DNA of 64,000 nt from Allobosea sp. Root483D1 (GCF_001429505.1 NZ_LMJW01000001.1:1242606-1306605); one strand, 5' to 3'. Positions 1 through 9,864 are shown, counted from the stretch's first letter. Translations and numbers: made by a program. The notes: generated by a model not told the origin, from the letters alone.

Positions 1-1
1 C

Positions 2-85
2 TTCACCGTCGCCGAGGCCGCCTTCGCTTCGATGATCGTCTTCGGTGCCGGCCTCGCCTTCGGCACCACGATCGGCTTCTTTTGA
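2..85 (+). CDS. 3' end of an unidentified membrane protein gene (partial)
   Basis: The reading frame is open from the window edge to the TGA at 83-85 and encodes 27 residues that are hydrophobic and rich in Ala, Gly and Phe (ending GTTIGFF). This looks like the last transmembrane helix of a membrane protein. The rest lies outside the window, so the family cannot be named. A small gene starts 8 bases downstream on the same strand. Confidence 0.45.
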   Translation, partial: FTVAEAAFASMIVFGAGLAFGTTIGFF

Positions 86-92
86 GGCGGTC

Positions 93-296
93 ATGCCGAC
101 CATCGCCACCTCAAGCACCCGTCCGCATTTCAAGATCGGACGCGACCGCGAGGGCCACTGGATCGCGGTCGAGACGCATGGCCGCGGCGGCGGCTATTTC
201 CGCAGCCGGGACGATGCCCTGCATTATGCCCGCGCCGAGGCAGGCCTTGGCGCCGTGACGTTCAGCGACCGACCGCTCGCGCTGCGCCTGTCGTAG
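93..296 (+). CDS. Small hypothetical protein, 67 aa
   Basis: The ATG at 93 gives a 67-residue soluble protein. The core reads like a compact beta-hairpin plus helix (HFKIGRDREGHWIAVE, then GGYFRSRDDALHYARAEAG). It resembles small DUF2188-like proteins in which a short strand pair precedes a helix with a conserved Ala-Arg end, but I cannot assign it to a family with certainty. An upstream in-frame ATG at 45 would lie inside the preceding gene, so 93 is preferred. It converges with the Cfa-like gene, which ends 7 bases away. No function can be given. Confidence 0.6.
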   Translation: MPTIATSSTRPHFKIGRDREGHWIAVETHGRGGGYFRSRDDALHYARAEAGLGAVTFSDRPLALRLS

Positions 297-302
297 CCGC
301 GC

Positions 303-1601
303 TCAACGATAGAGATCGACCCGCGTCAGCGGCAGGCCCGACGGGCCCTTGCGCCGCTTCGAGACCAGCGTCTGGTTGATCAGCGCCCCGCCCCTCTCGA
401 AGGCGAGCGAGCAGCCGGCGAGATAGAGCAGCCACATCCGGGTCCGCTCCGGCCCGACTTCCGCTTCGGCTACCGCCTTGTTCGCGTTCAGCCGCTCGAA
501 CCACAGCCGCGTCGTGCGCTGATAGTGCTCGCGCCAGCCCTCGACATCGTGGACCTCGAAGCCGTAGCGCTCGAGATTGGCGATCGACATGCCCAAATGG
601 TCGAGCTCTCCGCCCGGGAAGATGTAGCGCACCAGCGCGCGATACTCGGCCGGCATCTTGTTGAAGGCCTTGTCGGTCTTCTTGGCGCGCCGCGAGATCG
701 AATGATGCAGGTAAAGGCCGCGCGGCTTGAGCAGCCGGTTCACCGCCTGGAAATAGGTCGGATGGTTGCGGATTCCGACGTGCTCGAACATGCCGATCGA
801 GGAGACCTTGTCGAACTGCCCCTCCATCTGGGTGAAGTCCTTGAGATGGAGCGTGACCTTGCCGGTCAGGCCGAGCGCCTCGACCTTTTCGCGCGCCAGC
901 TTGAGCTGCTCCTCCGCCAGCGTCACGCCATGCGCCTCGACACCGTAATGCTGGGCGGCGTAACAGACGAGCGCGCCCCAGCCGCAGCCGATGTCGAGCA
1001 GCTTGTCGCCCGGTTTCAAGCGCAGCTTGCGGCAGATCATCTCGAGCTTGTCGGTCTGCGCGCGTTCGAGATCGTCATGGTCCTCGGTGAAATAGGCGCA
1101 GGTGTAGACCATGCGCTCGTCAAGGAAGAGCCGATAGAATGCGTTCGAGACGTCGTAGTGATGGGCGATATTGGCCTTGTTCGTCGCCGGCTTGCCGTCG
1201 CGGGCGATCTCGTCGCCCTTGATGTGCTCGACCGCCTGCGGCGCCCTGCCCGGCGCGAAGATGAAGCGCCTGACGACATCGAACACCCCCGCCTTGGAGA
1301 TGCCGCGCGCCAGCCGGCCGACCTTGCCGTCCGGCCGGGCCGCGGCAAGGTCGAAGATCGTGCCGTTCTCGATCGCAATCCGGTCGGAGACATGCAGATG
1401 CAGCAGCGTATCGAGCTTCGGCTTGCGCAGCAGCGCCGCGACGACGCCGGCATCGCGGATGGCGATCATCAGCCCGTCCGCCGGCCAATCAGCCGGGACG
1501 CGTGAGCCGTCCCAAAGCGAGAAACCGAGCTTCAGCCCAAGCTTCTGGTATGCTTCGGTCAGGAGCCGCCGCAGCGCCTCGATGCGCTTGTTGTCACTCA
1601 T
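303..1601 (-). CDS. Cyclopropane-fatty-acyl-phospholipid synthase family SAM methyltransferase
   Basis: This 432-residue protein belongs to the Cfa/Pcs family, which transfers a methylene group from S-adenosylmethionine to double bonds of membrane phospholipid acyl chains. The signature elements are present: the HHYDVSNAFYRLFLD segment (about residues 147-161), MVYTCAYF (164-171), the SAM-binding LDIGCGWGA (202-210) and a later EHVG (about 274-277). The first ~110 residues form the N-terminal cap found in this family. It is a single gene, convergent with the small protein upstream of 300. The exact product (cyclopropane synthase or another lipid methyltransferase) cannot be told from motifs alone. 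Confidence 0.88.
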   Translation of the reverse strand: MSDNKRIEALRRLLTEAYQKLGLKLGFSLWDGSRVPADWPADGLMIAIRDAGVVAALLRKPKLDTLLHLHVSDRIAIENGTIFDLAAARPDGKVGRLARGISKAGVFDVVRRFIFAPGRAPQAVEHIKGDEIARDGKPATNKANIAHHYDVSNAFYRLFLDERMVYTCAYFTEDHDDLERAQTDKLEMICRKLRLKPGDKLLDIGCGWGALVCYAAQHYGVEAHGVTLAEEQLKLAREKVEALGLTGKVTLHLKDFTQMEGQFDKVSSIGMFEHVGIRNHPTYFQAVNRLLKPRGLYLHHSISRRAKKTDKAFNKMPAEYRALVRYIFPGGELDHLGMSIANLERYGFEVHDVEGWREHYQRTTRLWFERLNANKAVAEAEVGPERTRMWLLYLAGCSLAFERGGALINQTLVSKRRKGPSGLPLTRVDLYR

Positions 1602-1677
1602 GCTGGATCAAAGCCGTTGCAATCGCATCGTTTTTGGCCGGCCGCGGCTCGCTTGGCAACCGTCACGGCCGCACGGC

Positions 1678-1887
1678 TCAGAAATCGCTGGCGATGCCCT
1701 TCACTTCCCAATCGTCATAGCGCACCGGCTCAAGGCCGCCGCGCCCATCGATCTCTCTTTGCTGCTTGAGTTCGGCGGCCTTGGCGTCGATCGCCGCACG
1801 CCGCGCCTGCGCTTCCGCGAGCGCACGCTGCGCTGCCGGCGACAATTCCTTTGCGGGCGCTTCATCCGCCTTCGTCTGCGCGCTCAT
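1678..1887 (-). CDS. DUF1674 protein (SdhAF4-like succinate dehydrogenase assembly factor)
   Basis: This 69-residue protein has an Ala/Lys/Glu-rich helical N-terminal half and the family's characteristic C-terminal end: GRGGLEPVRYDDWEVKGIASDF lies at residues 48-69. DUF1674 proteins are bacterial counterparts of the mitochondrial factor that helps insert FAD into succinate dehydrogenase subunit A. The ATG at 1887 is chosen because upstream sequence in the same frame is antisense to htpX and has no family similarity. It is divergent from htpX, with 108 bases between the two starts that must hold both promoters. Confidence 0.85.
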   Translation of the reverse strand: MSAQTKADEAPAKELSPAAQRALAEAQARRAAIDAKAAELKQQREIDGRGGLEPVRYDDWEVKGIASDF

Positions 1888-1995
1888 GATCGGCCATTCT
1901 CTTGCAGGATCGGCACCATCCCCACCACATAGGGACGAAACCGCATTCCGGCGAGCCTTTCCGCGCCGGAGCACGGAGGCAAGAAGGGATTCTCG

Positions 1996-2916
1996 ATGAA
2001 CTATGTCCGTACCGGCATGCTGATGGCGGCGCTCACCGCGCTGTTCGGCGTGGTCGGCTATCTGCTCGCCGGCGCTGGCGGCATGCTGATCGCGCTCGGC
2101 ATCGCGGTCGCGACCAACCTGTTCAGCTACTGGAACTCCGACCGGCTGGCATTGTCCGCCTACAATGCCCAGCAGGTCGATGAGCGCAGCGCGCCCGAGC
2201 TCTACGGCATGGTGCGCGATCTTGCCCAACGCGCCAATATGCCGATGCCGCGCGTCTACCTCATCCAGGAAGACCAGCCGAACGCCTTCGCCACCGGCCG
2301 CAACCCGCAAAACGCCGCGGTCGCCGCGACGACCGGCATCATCCGCGCGCTGTCCTATGACGAGCTCGCCGGCGTGATGGCGCACGAGCTCGCCCACATC
2401 AAGAACCACGACACGCTGACCATGACGATCAGCGCCACCATGGCCGGCGCGATCTCGACCCTGGCCTCCTTCGGCATGTTCTTCGGCTCGCGCGACAATC
2501 GCCCCAACGCCATCGTCCAGATCGCCCTGATGATCCTCGCCCCGCTGGCGGCGAGCATCGTCCAGATGGCGATCTCGCGCTCGCGCGAATACGAGGCGGA
2601 CCGCATCGGCGGCGAGATCTGCGGCAACCCGGTGGCGCTCGCCGACGCGCTCGCCAAGATCGCCGGCGGCGTTTCCCACATCCCAAACGAGACGGCCGAG
2701 GCGAAGCCTGCTACGGCGCACATGTTCATCATCAACCCGCTTTCAGGCCGTGGCATGGATTCACTGTTCTCGACACACCCCGACACCGGCAACCGCATCG
2801 CCGCGCTGATGGAGCAGGCGCGCGCCATGGGCGTCGGCGCAGGCCGGGGCGGCTTCGTCGGCGGCGCGAGCCAGAATCCTTTCGCCGGCGGGCGCGAGCC
2901 CGGGCCCTGGGGCTGA
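1996..2916 (+). CDS. htpX: Membrane zinc metalloprotease HtpX (M48)
   Basis: HtpX is an inner-membrane protease that helps clear misfolded membrane proteins, overlapping in role with FtsH. The 306 residues show two N-terminal membrane helices (about 5-27 and 29-46) and the zinc motif HELAH at 130-134 in the context [14 protein letters not shown]. Two further hydrophobic segments (about 143-163 and 172-193) and the third-ligand region REYEAD (197-202) follow. Length and order match the family. The stop at 2914-2916 is one base before the rsmB start, so the two genes are probably cotranscribed. Confidence 0.95.
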   Translation: MNYVRTGMLMAALTALFGVVGYLLAGAGGMLIALGIAVATNLFSYWNSDRLALSAYNAQQVDERSAPELYGMVRDLAQRANMPMPRVYLIQEDQPNAFATGRNPQNAAVAATTGIIRALSYDELAGVMAHELAHIKNHDTLTMTISATMAGAISTLASFGMFFGSRDNRPNAIVQIALMILAPLAASIVQMAISRSREYEADRIGGEICGNPVALADALAKIAGGVSHIPNETAEAKPATAHMFIINPLSGRGMDSLFSTHPDTGNRIAALMEQARAMGVGAGRGGFVGGASQNPFAGGREPGPWG

Positions 2917-2917
2917 G

Positions 2918-4252
2918 ATGGCAGCTCCTCACGAAAACCGCGGGTCGGCTGATGATGCTCCTGGTCTCGCCGCGCGCCGCCTGGCGGCTACGCTGATCGA
3001 CGAGGTGCTGCGCGCCGGCACCGCGCTGGACGAGACCTTCGAGCGGATGGCTGCGACGGCCGGGCTGGAGCCGGCCGATGCCGGGCTGGCGCGCGCGATC
3101 GCGACCGTCGCCTTCCGGCGCCTGGGCACGATCCGCCAGGTGGTCGGCGCCAGGCTAGAACGCGGCAGCCCGCGCAATTCCGGCCCCTTCGAGCCGATCA
3201 TGGTCGCTGCCGCCGCCCAATTGCTTTTCCTCGACGTGCCCGACCACGCCGCGGTCGATCTCGCAATCCGCCATTTGCACGAGGACTCTCGTTCGTCGCG
3301 CTACGTTTCGCTCGGCAATGCCGTGCTGCGACGGCTGGCGCGCGAACGCGAGGCGATCCTCGCCAATCTCGATCCGCTGGCCAACACGCCTGACTGGCTG
3401 CGCCAGAGCTGGACAACGCAATATGGCCCCGATGTCGCCATGGCGATCGCCGCCGCCCATGCCGAAGAGCCACCGCTCGACCTGACCGTGAAATCCGACC
3501 CGGCTGGATGGGCCGGCAAGCTCGACGGCATCGTCCTGCCGACCGGCTCGGTGCGCCTGCGCGGGCGCGAGGCCGTCACGGGATTGCCGGGCTTCAGCGA
3601 GGGGGAATGGTGGGTTCAGGACGCCGCCGCCGCGCTGCCCGCCCATCTCCTGAATGCCCGGCCCGGCGAGCGCGTCGCCGATCTCTGCGCCGCGCCGGGC
3701 GGCAAGACCGTGCAGCTCGCGCAAGCGGGTGCGCAGGTCGTTGCGGTCGACCGCTCCGGCCCACGCCTGCGCCGGCTCAAGGCCAATCTCGACAGGCTCG
3801 GGCTGCAGGCCGAGGTCGTCACCGCTGACGCCTCGACCTACGAGGCGGAGCCGTTCGACGCCGTCCTGCTCGATGCTCCCTGCAGCGCCACCGGTACGAT
3901 CCGGCGCCACCCGGATGTCGCCTGGTCCAAACGACCCGAGGATATCGCCAAGCTCACCGCCCTGCAGGCGCGCCTGCTCGACCAGGCGGGGCGGCTCACC
4001 CGGCCGGGCGGGCGCCTGGTCTATTGCACCTGCTCGCTGGAGCACGAGGAAGGCGAAGCGCAGATCGAGGACTTCCTGGCGCGCACGCCGGGCTTCGCAC
4101 GCGATCCGATCAAGCCCGAGGAGATCGGCGGCCAGGCCGAGGCGCTGACGCCGCAAGGCGAATTGCGTACGCTGCCGCATCAGCTCGCCGGCGAGACGCC
4201 GCGTCTCTCAGGATGGGCGGGATTTTATGCATGTCGCCTGATAAGATCATGA
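2918..4252 (+). CDS. rsmB: 16S rRNA (cytosine-5-)-methyltransferase RsmB family
   Basis: RsmB methylates C967 of 16S rRNA using SAM. The 444-residue protein has an N-terminal NusB-like RNA-binding domain (about 15-150), then the Rossmann methyltransferase domain with LCAAPGGKT (about 255), the catalytic motif LDAPCSATGT (about 316-325) and the second cysteine motif CTCSLE (about 369). Both active-site cysteines of RNA m5C methyltransferases are therefore present. The start is ATG 2918, immediately after htpX. The next gene, a heparinase-like protein, follows in the same direction. Confidence 0.92.
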   Translation: MAAPHENRGSADDAPGLAARRLAATLIDEVLRAGTALDETFERMAATAGLEPADAGLARAIATVAFRRLGTIRQVVGARLERGSPRNSGPFEPIMVAAAAQLLFLDVPDHAAVDLAIRHLHEDSRSSRYVSLGNAVLRRLAREREAILANLDPLANTPDWLRQSWTTQYGPDVAMAIAAAHAEEPPLDLTVKSDPAGWAGKLDGIVLPTGSVRLRGREAVTGLPGFSEGEWWVQDAAAALPAHLLNARPGERVADLCAAPGGKTVQLAQAGAQVVAVDRSGPRLRRLKANLDRLGLQAEVVTADASTYEAEPFDAVLLDAPCSATGTIRRHPDVAWSKRPEDIAKLTALQARLLDQAGRLTRPGGRLVYCTCSLEHEEGEAQIEDFLARTPGFARDPIKPEEIGGQAEALTPQGELRTLPHQLAGETPRLSGWAGFYACRLIRS

Positions 4253-4309
4253 CTTGATCGGGATTCGCCTCCTCATGGGGGCGGTGGGACGGCGAGGCAG
4301 CAGAATTCA

Positions 4310-6052
4310 TTGAACGGCTGGTCGGAGCGAGGAGGCCTGGCACGGGCGGCCATCGGCAGGGCGGCGCGACGCACGCGCGGCCAGGTCGCCGGTGCCAAGC
4401 GCGCGCTCTGGCCCTTCGGCCGCTTGCGCTCCAGCCGCCTGCTCTTTGCCCCGCACGATCTGCGCACCGCCGACCCGACCACGGCAAGCGACATCTATGC
4501 CGGCTACTTCGCCCTCGCCGGCCGTACCGTGAACTGCCATGGCGAATCGCCTTTCCTGGTCGCAGCGCCGAGCGAGGCCTGGTCCGAGGGGTTGCACGGC
4601 TTCGTCTGGCTGCGCCACTTACGCGCTGCCGATACGGCGATCGCCCGCGCCAATGCCCGCGCCCTCGTCGACGAGTTCATCGCCCGTCGGCATGACCGCG
4701 ACGAGATCGCCCGGCGCCCGGCCGTGATCGCCCGCCGGCTGATGTCCTTCCTGTCGCATTCTCCCCTGCTGCTCGAAGGCGCCGACCATGCCTTCTATGA
4801 ACGCTTCATCCGCCATGTCGCCCAGACGGCCGAGCGGTTGCAGCTCGCTCTCTCCGGTGCCGTCGAGGGCGCGGCGCGGCTGCAATGCCTGATCGCGATC
4901 TGCTTCGCCGCCATCTGCCTCGACGGCCAGGAGCGACGGCTGCGCCGCTATGAAGTGGCGCTTTCCGACGAACTGGAGCAGCAGATCCTGCCCGATGGCG
5001 GCCATCTCAGCCGCAATCCCCGCATCATCATCGACCTGCTGCTCGATCTCCTGCCCTTGCGCGAGACCTTCACCGCGCGCGGGCTGGAACCGCCGCGCGC
5101 CATCATCATGGCGATCGACCGGATGATGCCGCATCTCAAGCTGTTCCGGCATGGCGACGGCGCGCTGGCTCTGTTCAACGGCATGAACGCGACACCGCCC
5201 GACCTGATGGCGACGCTCGCGGCCTATGACGATGTCCGTGCCCGGCCGATCGAGCACGCCGCCTATTCCGGCTATGACCGGCTCAGCGCCGGTACCAGCA
5301 TCGTCGTCGTCGAGGCCGGGCCGCCGCCGCGGGGCGCCAACTCGATCGAGGCCCATGCCGGCTGCCTCTCCTTCGAACTGTCGACCGGCTCGCAACGCAT
5401 CGTGGTGAATTGCGGCGCCAGCCGCTTCGGCACGCCGGAGCTCAGGCTCGCCGCCCGCGCCACTGCCGCTCATTCGACGGTGACGCTGGACGATCGCTCA
5501 AGCGCCGTGTTCGGGCTCGTTCTCGGCGAACGGCGGATCACCGCCGGGCCGGCCGATGTCCGTGTAGCCCGCCAGGACAGCGAGGATGGCCATGAATGGG
5601 TCGGCAGCCATGACGGCTACCGGCGCGCCTTCGGCATCGTCCACACCCGCCGCCTGCTGCTCTCCCGCAATGGCAATGAACTCGTCGGCGAGGATCAGCT
5701 CAGCTCGCCCGCCGCGCTGGCGAGCCTGCCGGCGGCGGCGCGCTTCCACCTGCATCCCAATGTCAAGCCGAGTCTGATCCGCGATGGCGAGGGTGTGCTG
5801 CTGGCGCTGCCCTCCGGCGAGATCTGGGCTTTCGAGGCCTCGGGCCTGCGAGTCGGGCTGGAGGAGAGCATCTTCTTCGCCGCCGCAGACGGGCGCCACA
5901 AGACGGTGCAGCTCGTCATCGAATTCGACGCCGTGGCGACGCCGCAGATCAGCTGGCGCTTCGCCCGCCTCGGCACGCCGGCGCAGCGCACCGCCCGGAG
6001 CGAAGCGGCCCAACGCGAAGCGGCTGAAGCAGAGCCCGACCTGCCGCTCTGA
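4310..6052 (+). CDS. Heparinase II/III family protein
   Basis: This 580-residue protein has the two-part architecture of heparinase II/III-like lyases: an alpha/alpha-toroid N-terminal half (about 30-300, with the helix series LPDGGHLSRNPRIIIDLLLDLLPLR around 225-250) and a beta-sandwich C-terminal half. The family cleaves acidic polysaccharides by beta-elimination. Alphaproteobacterial members in this rsmB-purH context are conserved but have no established substrate. The frame opens with TTG at 4310, preceded by a weak ribosome site, so the true start may be a little downstream. No clear signal peptide is visible; the first 30 residues are basic. Confidence 0.8.
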   Translation: MNGWSERGGLARAAIGRAARRTRGQVAGAKRALWPFGRLRSSRLLFAPHDLRTADPTTASDIYAGYFALAGRTVNCHGESPFLVAAPSEAWSEGLHGFVWLRHLRAADTAIARANARALVDEFIARRHDRDEIARRPAVIARRLMSFLSHSPLLLEGADHAFYERFIRHVAQTAERLQLALSGAVEGAARLQCLIAICFAAICLDGQERRLRRYEVALSDELEQQILPDGGHLSRNPRIIIDLLLDLLPLRETFTARGLEPPRAIIMAIDRMMPHLKLFRHGDGALALFNGMNATPPDLMATLAAYDDVRARPIEHAAYSGYDRLSAGTSIVVVEAGPPPRGANSIEAHAGCLSFELSTGSQRIVVNCGASRFGTPELRLAARATAAHSTVTLDDRSSAVFGLVLGERRITAGPADVRVARQDSEDGHEWVGSHDGYRRAFGIVHTRRLLLSRNGNELVGEDQLSSPAALASLPAAARFHLHPNVKPSLIRDGEGVLLALPSGEIWAFEASGLRVGLEESIFFAAADGRHKTVQLVIEFDAVATPQISWRFARLGTPAQRTARSEAAQREAAEAEPDLPL

Positions 6053-6166
6053 GCTCTCCGCAGAGCAAAGTTGCAGCGTGTTGTGCTTTGCAGCAAAGCC
6101 CGGTCGTGATAGGGCGCGCGCAAGTATTCCGCGCCTCGCGCTCATCAACCCGGACCTGATCTTCCC

Positions 6167-7759
6167 ATGCCGAACGAACTCCGCCGCGTCGAACGCGCGC
6201 TGCTTTCCGTTTCCGACAAGACCGGGCTGATCGAGTTCGCCCGCGCCCTCACCCGCATGGGCATCGCCCTGGTCTCGACCGGCGGCACCGCCAAGGCGAT
6301 CGCCGAGGCCGGCCTTGCCGTCACCGACGTCTCGGATCTCACCGGCTTTCCCGAGATGATGGACGGCCGCGTCAAGACGCTGCATCCCAAGGTGCATGGC
6401 GGCCTGCTCGCCATCCGTTCGCATCCCGAGCACCAGGCCTCGATGCTCGGCCACGGCATCGCGCCGATCGACCTCCTCGTCGTCAACCTCTACCCGTTCG
6501 AGGCGACGGTCGCCGCCGGCAAGCCCTATGACGACTGCATCGAGAACATCGACATCGGTGGCCCCGCGATGATCCGCGCCGCCGCCAAGAACCACAACGA
6601 CGTCGCCGTCGTGGTCGAGGCCTCCGACTACGCCGCCGTGCTGGCCGATCTCGAGACGCATAAGGGCGCGACCACGCTGACACTGCGCCGCAAGCTGGCG
6701 CAGAAGGCCTATTCGCGCACCGCCGCCTATGACGCGGCGATCTCGAACTGGTTTGCTGGCGAGCTCGGCGATACCTCGCCGGCCTTCCGCGCGCTCGGCG
6801 GCAGCCTCGCCGAGACCATGCGCTATGGCGAGAACCCGCATCAATGGGCCGCCTTCTACCGCACGCCGGAGCAGCGCCCGGGCGTTTCCACCGCCCGCCA
6901 GGTCCAGGGCAAGCAGCTCTCCTACAACAACATCAACGACACCGATGCCGCCTTCGAATGCGTCGCCGAGTTCGACCCGGCCCGCACTGCTGCCTGCGTC
7001 ATCGTCAAGCATGCCAATCCCTGCGGCGCCGCCGAGGGCGGCTCGCTGCTCGAAGCCTATGAGCGGGCGCTGGCCTGCGACCCGGTCTCGGCCTTCGGCG
7101 GCATCGTCGCGCTCAACCGCAAGCTTGACGCGGAAGCAGCGAAGAAGATCGTCGAGATCTTCACCGAGGTGATCATCGCTCCCGACGCCGACGAGGAGGC
7201 GATCGCGCTCGTCGCCGCCAAGAAGAACCTGCGCCTGCTCCTGACCGGCGGCCTGCCGGATGTCCGCAAAGCCGGCCTTTCCCTGCGCACCGTCGCTGGC
7301 GGCTTCCTGGCGCAGGCGCGCGACAACGCCGTCGTCGACGACATGGAGCTCAAGGTCGTGACCAAGCGCCAGCCGAGCGAGGCGGAACTCGCCGATCTGC
7401 GCTTCGCCTTTCGCGTCGCCAAGCACGTCAAGTCTAACGCCATCGTCTACGCCAGGAACCTCGCCACGGTCGGCGTGGGCGCCGGCCAGATGAGCCGCGT
7501 CGATTCCTCGCGCATCGCCGCCTGGAAGGCGGGCGAAGCGGCCAGGGCGGCCGGCGCGCCCGAGAGCCTGGCGAAGGGAGCGGTCGTCGCCTCCGACGCC
7601 TTCTTCCCCTTCGCCGACGGCCTGCTCGCCGCGGCCGAGGCCGGCGCCACCGCGGTGATCCAGCCCGGCGGCTCGATGCGCGACGACGAGGTGATCAAGG
7701 CCGCCGACGAGGCCGGCCTCGCCATGGTCTTCACCGGCCATCGCCATTTCCGGCACTAA
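6167..7759 (+). CDS. purH: Bifunctional AICAR formyltransferase / IMP cyclohydrolase
   Basis: PurH carries out the last two steps of purine synthesis, formylating AICAR with 10-formyl-THF and closing the ring to IMP. The 530 residues show the N-terminal MGS-like cyclohydrolase domain ([16 protein letters not shown] near the start; [17 protein letters not shown] about 65-81). The C-terminal transformylase domain follows, with [23 protein letters not shown] and KHANPCG motifs, and the protein ends in GHRHFRH, as expected. Length is normal. It lies 114 bases after the heparinase-like gene and is followed by a small membrane protein gene. Confidence 0.97.
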   Translation: MPNELRRVERALLSVSDKTGLIEFARALTRMGIALVSTGGTAKAIAEAGLAVTDVSDLTGFPEMMDGRVKTLHPKVHGGLLAIRSHPEHQASMLGHGIAPIDLLVVNLYPFEATVAAGKPYDDCIENIDIGGPAMIRAAAKNHNDVAVVVEASDYAAVLADLETHKGATTLTLRRKLAQKAYSRTAAYDAAISNWFAGELGDTSPAFRALGGSLAETMRYGENPHQWAAFYRTPEQRPGVSTARQVQGKQLSYNNINDTDAAFECVAEFDPARTAACVIVKHANPCGAAEGGSLLEAYERALACDPVSAFGGIVALNRKLDAEAAKKIVEIFTEVIIAPDADEEAIALVAAKKNLRLLLTGGLPDVRKAGLSLRTVAGGFLAQARDNAVVDDMELKVVTKRQPSEAELADLRFAFRVAKHVKSNAIVYARNLATVGVGAGQMSRVDSSRIAAWKAGEAARAAGAPESLAKGAVVASDAFFPFADGLLAAAEAGATAVIQPGGSMRDDEVIKAADEAGLAMVFTGHRHFRH

Positions 7760-7779
7760 GGCGAGACGGGAGACGCCGG

Positions 7780-8058
7780 ATGCACACCGTCAAGGTCATT
7801 GCGGCCGGCTTCGCCCTGCTCGGCGTGCTGCTCCTGATCGCGCCCCGGCTGAACACGGGCGGGCGTCATCCGATCGTCTTCGCGATGAAGCTGTTCATTC
7901 CGCTCTGGTTCGTCGTCTCGGTGATCAACCTGATCGTCGGCATCACCCGGGCGGGCTACAGCTTCCTGCAGGAGGCCCCGATCCTGCTCGCCGTCTTCGG
8001 CGTACCGGCGCTGGTGGCATCGCTGATCTGGTGGCGCTTCGGCAGGAGAGTTGCGTGA
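7780..8058 (+). CDS. Small membrane protein, 92 aa, unknown function
   Basis: The protein has three evident hydrophobic segments: residues 4-22, a central stretch rich in Phe/Ile/Val (about 28-50) and 65-84. It ends in WWRFGRRVA. I do not recognise a family beyond a generic small multi-pass membrane protein. Its start lies 20 bases after the purH stop. Its TGA overlaps the GTG of the downstream YbaK-type gene (GTGA), so the two are translationally coupled. Confidence 0.75.
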   Translation: MHTVKVIAAGFALLGVLLLIAPRLNTGGRHPIVFAMKLFIPLWFVVSVINLIVGITRAGYSFLQEAPILLAVFGVPALVASLIWWRFGRRVA

Positions 8059-8537
8059 GCCTTGAATCCGTCCGCGCCTTCTTCGCGCAGCACGCCCCCG
8101 ACATCGCCATCCTCGAGACCGACGGCAGCAGCGCCACGGTGACGCTGGCGGCGGAGGCCTTTGGGGTCGAGCCCGCCCGCATCGCCAAGACCCTGTCCTT
8201 CCGCCTCGGCGAGCGCGTCGTCCTGCTCGTCACCCGTGGCGACGCCCGCCTCGACAACAAGAAGACCAAGGCCGCCTTTGGCGCCAAGCCTCGCATGCTC
8301 GACCTCGACGAGGTCGTCGCCATCACCGGCCATCCGGTCGGCGGCGTCTGCCCGTTTGGCTTGCCGACCCCGCTGCCGGTCTATTGCGACGTCTCGCTGA
8401 AGGTCTTCGACGAGGTCGTGCCGGCGGCCGGCTCGACCCAGACCGCGGTGCGCATCAGCCCGGACCGCATGGCTGCGCTCACGGGCGCAGCATGGGTCGA
8501 TGTCTGCCAGGAGCCCGCTGCCCAGGCCGCGCAGTAA
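8055..8537 (+). CDS. YbaK/EbsC family protein (aminoacyl-tRNA deacylase-like)
   Basis: YbaK/ProX-type proteins hydrolyse mischarged tRNAs in trans. The 160-residue product has the family core: KTLSFRLGERVVLLVTRGDARLDNKK (about 42-67; the lysine pair is typical), a VGGVCPFGLP motif (about 95-104) and a C-terminal VRISPDRMAALTGAAWVDVC. GTG 8055 is preferred because AGGAGAG lies 4 bases before it and the GTGA overlap couples it to the upstream gene. A longer ATG start at 8031 would fall inside that gene. Which tRNA it edits cannot be said. Confidence 0.85.
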   Translation: MSLESVRAFFAQHAPDIAILETDGSSATVTLAAEAFGVEPARIAKTLSFRLGERVVLLVTRGDARLDNKKTKAAFGAKPRMLDLDEVVAITGHPVGGVCPFGLPTPLPVYCDVSLKVFDEVVPAAGSTQTAVRISPDRMAALTGAAWVDVCQEPAAQAAQ

Positions 8538-8540
8538 GCC

Positions 8541-9347
8541 TCAGCCGCCGACGCGCTCGATCAGAGCCATCGCCGCAGCCGGGTTGCGGACCTTGTCGCC
8601 ACTGATGACATAGAGGAAGACGTCGCGCGGCGCCTTCTCCGCCGCCGGCGCGACCAGCTCCAGATCATCCGGCGCGCCGCCCTTGGCCCAGTGCTTGGCA
8701 CGGCCAGCCCAGGCATCGAGCTGTTTCGCGGGATAGCCCTGCGCCTCCGCCTCCTTAGTGCCCATGATCCGCGCATAGACGAAGGGCGCCGTCACGTCGG
8801 CAATCTGGGGGAAGTCGGAATCGCCCGAGGTGATGGCCGCGACACCGTACTCGCGCAGAAGTGCGACGAAATCCGGCGAGCGGAAGCTTGGATGGCGCAC
8901 CTCCACGGCATGGCGCAGCGTGACGCCGTCGACCTCCTTCGGCAGCAACTTCAGGAACGCCTCGAAATCGGCGGGATCGAAGGCCTTGGTCGCCATGAAC
9001 TGCCAGTTGATCGGGCCGAGCTTCTCCTTGAGCTCGCTGAGGCCGGAGGTCACGAACTTCTCGACCGAGGGACCAGCTTCGGCCAGCACGCGGCGATTGG
9101 TGCAGAAGCGCGAGCCCTTCAGCGCGAAGACGAAGCCATCCGGCGTTTCCGCCCGCCATTTGGCGAAGCTTTCCGGCTTCTGCGAGCCGTAATAGGTGCC
9201 GTTGACCTCGATCGAGGTCAACTTGCTCGCGGCATATTCGAGCTCGCGCTTCTGCGAGAGCTTGTCCGGATAGAACACGCCGCGCCAGGGCTCGAACACC
9301 CAGCCGCCAATGCCGATATGGATCTGTCCGGCTGCTTTGGTGGCCAT
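8541..9347 (-). CDS. DUF72 domain-containing protein
   Basis: This is a 268-residue TIM-barrel-like protein of the DUF72/YecE family, whose biochemical role is not settled. Family hallmarks are the opening IHIGIGGWVFEPWRGVFYP (about 10-28), SIEVNGTYYGSQ (about 49-60), the FVFALKGSRF strand and the late YVISGDKVRNP. The ATG at 9347 is chosen because GAGGAAG lies just upstream and the sequence before it in the same frame is not family-like. It converges with the YbaK-type gene, only 3 bases apart. Confidence 0.88.
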   Translation of the reverse strand: MATKAAGQIHIGIGGWVFEPWRGVFYPDKLSQKRELEYAASKLTSIEVNGTYYGSQKPESFAKWRAETPDGFVFALKGSRFCTNRRVLAEAGPSVEKFVTSGLSELKEKLGPINWQFMATKAFDPADFEAFLKLLPKEVDGVTLRHAVEVRHPSFRSPDFVALLREYGVAAITSGDSDFPQIADVTAPFVYARIMGTKEAEAQGYPAKQLDAWAGRAKHWAKGGAPDDLELVAPAAEKAPRDVFLYVISGDKVRNPAAAMALIERVGG

Positions 9348-9864
9348 GGCTTGCTTCCTCAACCGTGTCGTCCCAACGGACCGGCAGAGTAGTACGCTGC
9401 TGCAGCTGTCGATAGGCGGCAGCATGGTGCTAACTCTCACCGTCAGATCGTTGTTGAGGACGGAGCGTCGGCGTTTGCGTTGCGCCGACCGACTAAAGTC
9501 GATCGCCCGCAGCCCCTCCACGTTGGCCGACCGCCGTCACCTCTCCCTGAAGACGTGGTGAGCATGATCCATGACGGGCTTGACGAGATAGGAGAGTGCC
9601 ATGCGGTCATCGCGAGAACCGTTGCCACCGAGAGAAGCCGCCGGCTCTGGTTGGCGTGCCGCGACCCGGCGGCGAGCCGTCGCAGGTCCGAGGCCGAGTA
9701 ATGCGTCCGAAGCTTCACCGCGGCAGGAATGGCGCGAAGCCTCCTCGCGCCCATGGAATCAGTGAAACGGACCGCCGAAAAGACCTGTGTGTCAGCCTCG
9801 GCCGCCGTTGGTATTACTCATGATTCATTTTGAGATTTCACGTATTATTTGAAGATATACCAGA
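9348..9864. other. 517-base gap without an intact gene
   Basis: Apart from the IS630 scrap listed separately, no reading frame here has family similarity or a convincing ribosome site. The last 60 bases before the ABC ATPase stop are AT-rich relative to the rest. The gap separates the housekeeping block from the catabolic regulon and looks like a small decayed insertion site. Confidence 0.6.
9614..9715 (-). pseudogene. IS630-family transposase N-terminal remnant
   Basis: About 34 residues on the minus strand read KLRTHYSASDLRRLAAG and then ANQSRRLLSVATVL. This matches the N-terminal helix-turn-helix of IS630 transposases (LRTDYSA-DLRRLAA...RRLLALAAV pattern). The similarity stops at about 9610, where the expected GMSR-x-AARIGGM segment is missing. 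No catalytic DDE part and no terminal inverted repeats are seen. It is a dead fragment. Confidence 0.6.

Noticed and set aside
5498-7756. A 752-residue minus-strand open frame opposite purH
   Set aside because: It is antisense to purH and the heparinase-like gene, rich in Gly/Ala/Arg/Asp as expected for a shadow frame in GC-rich DNA.
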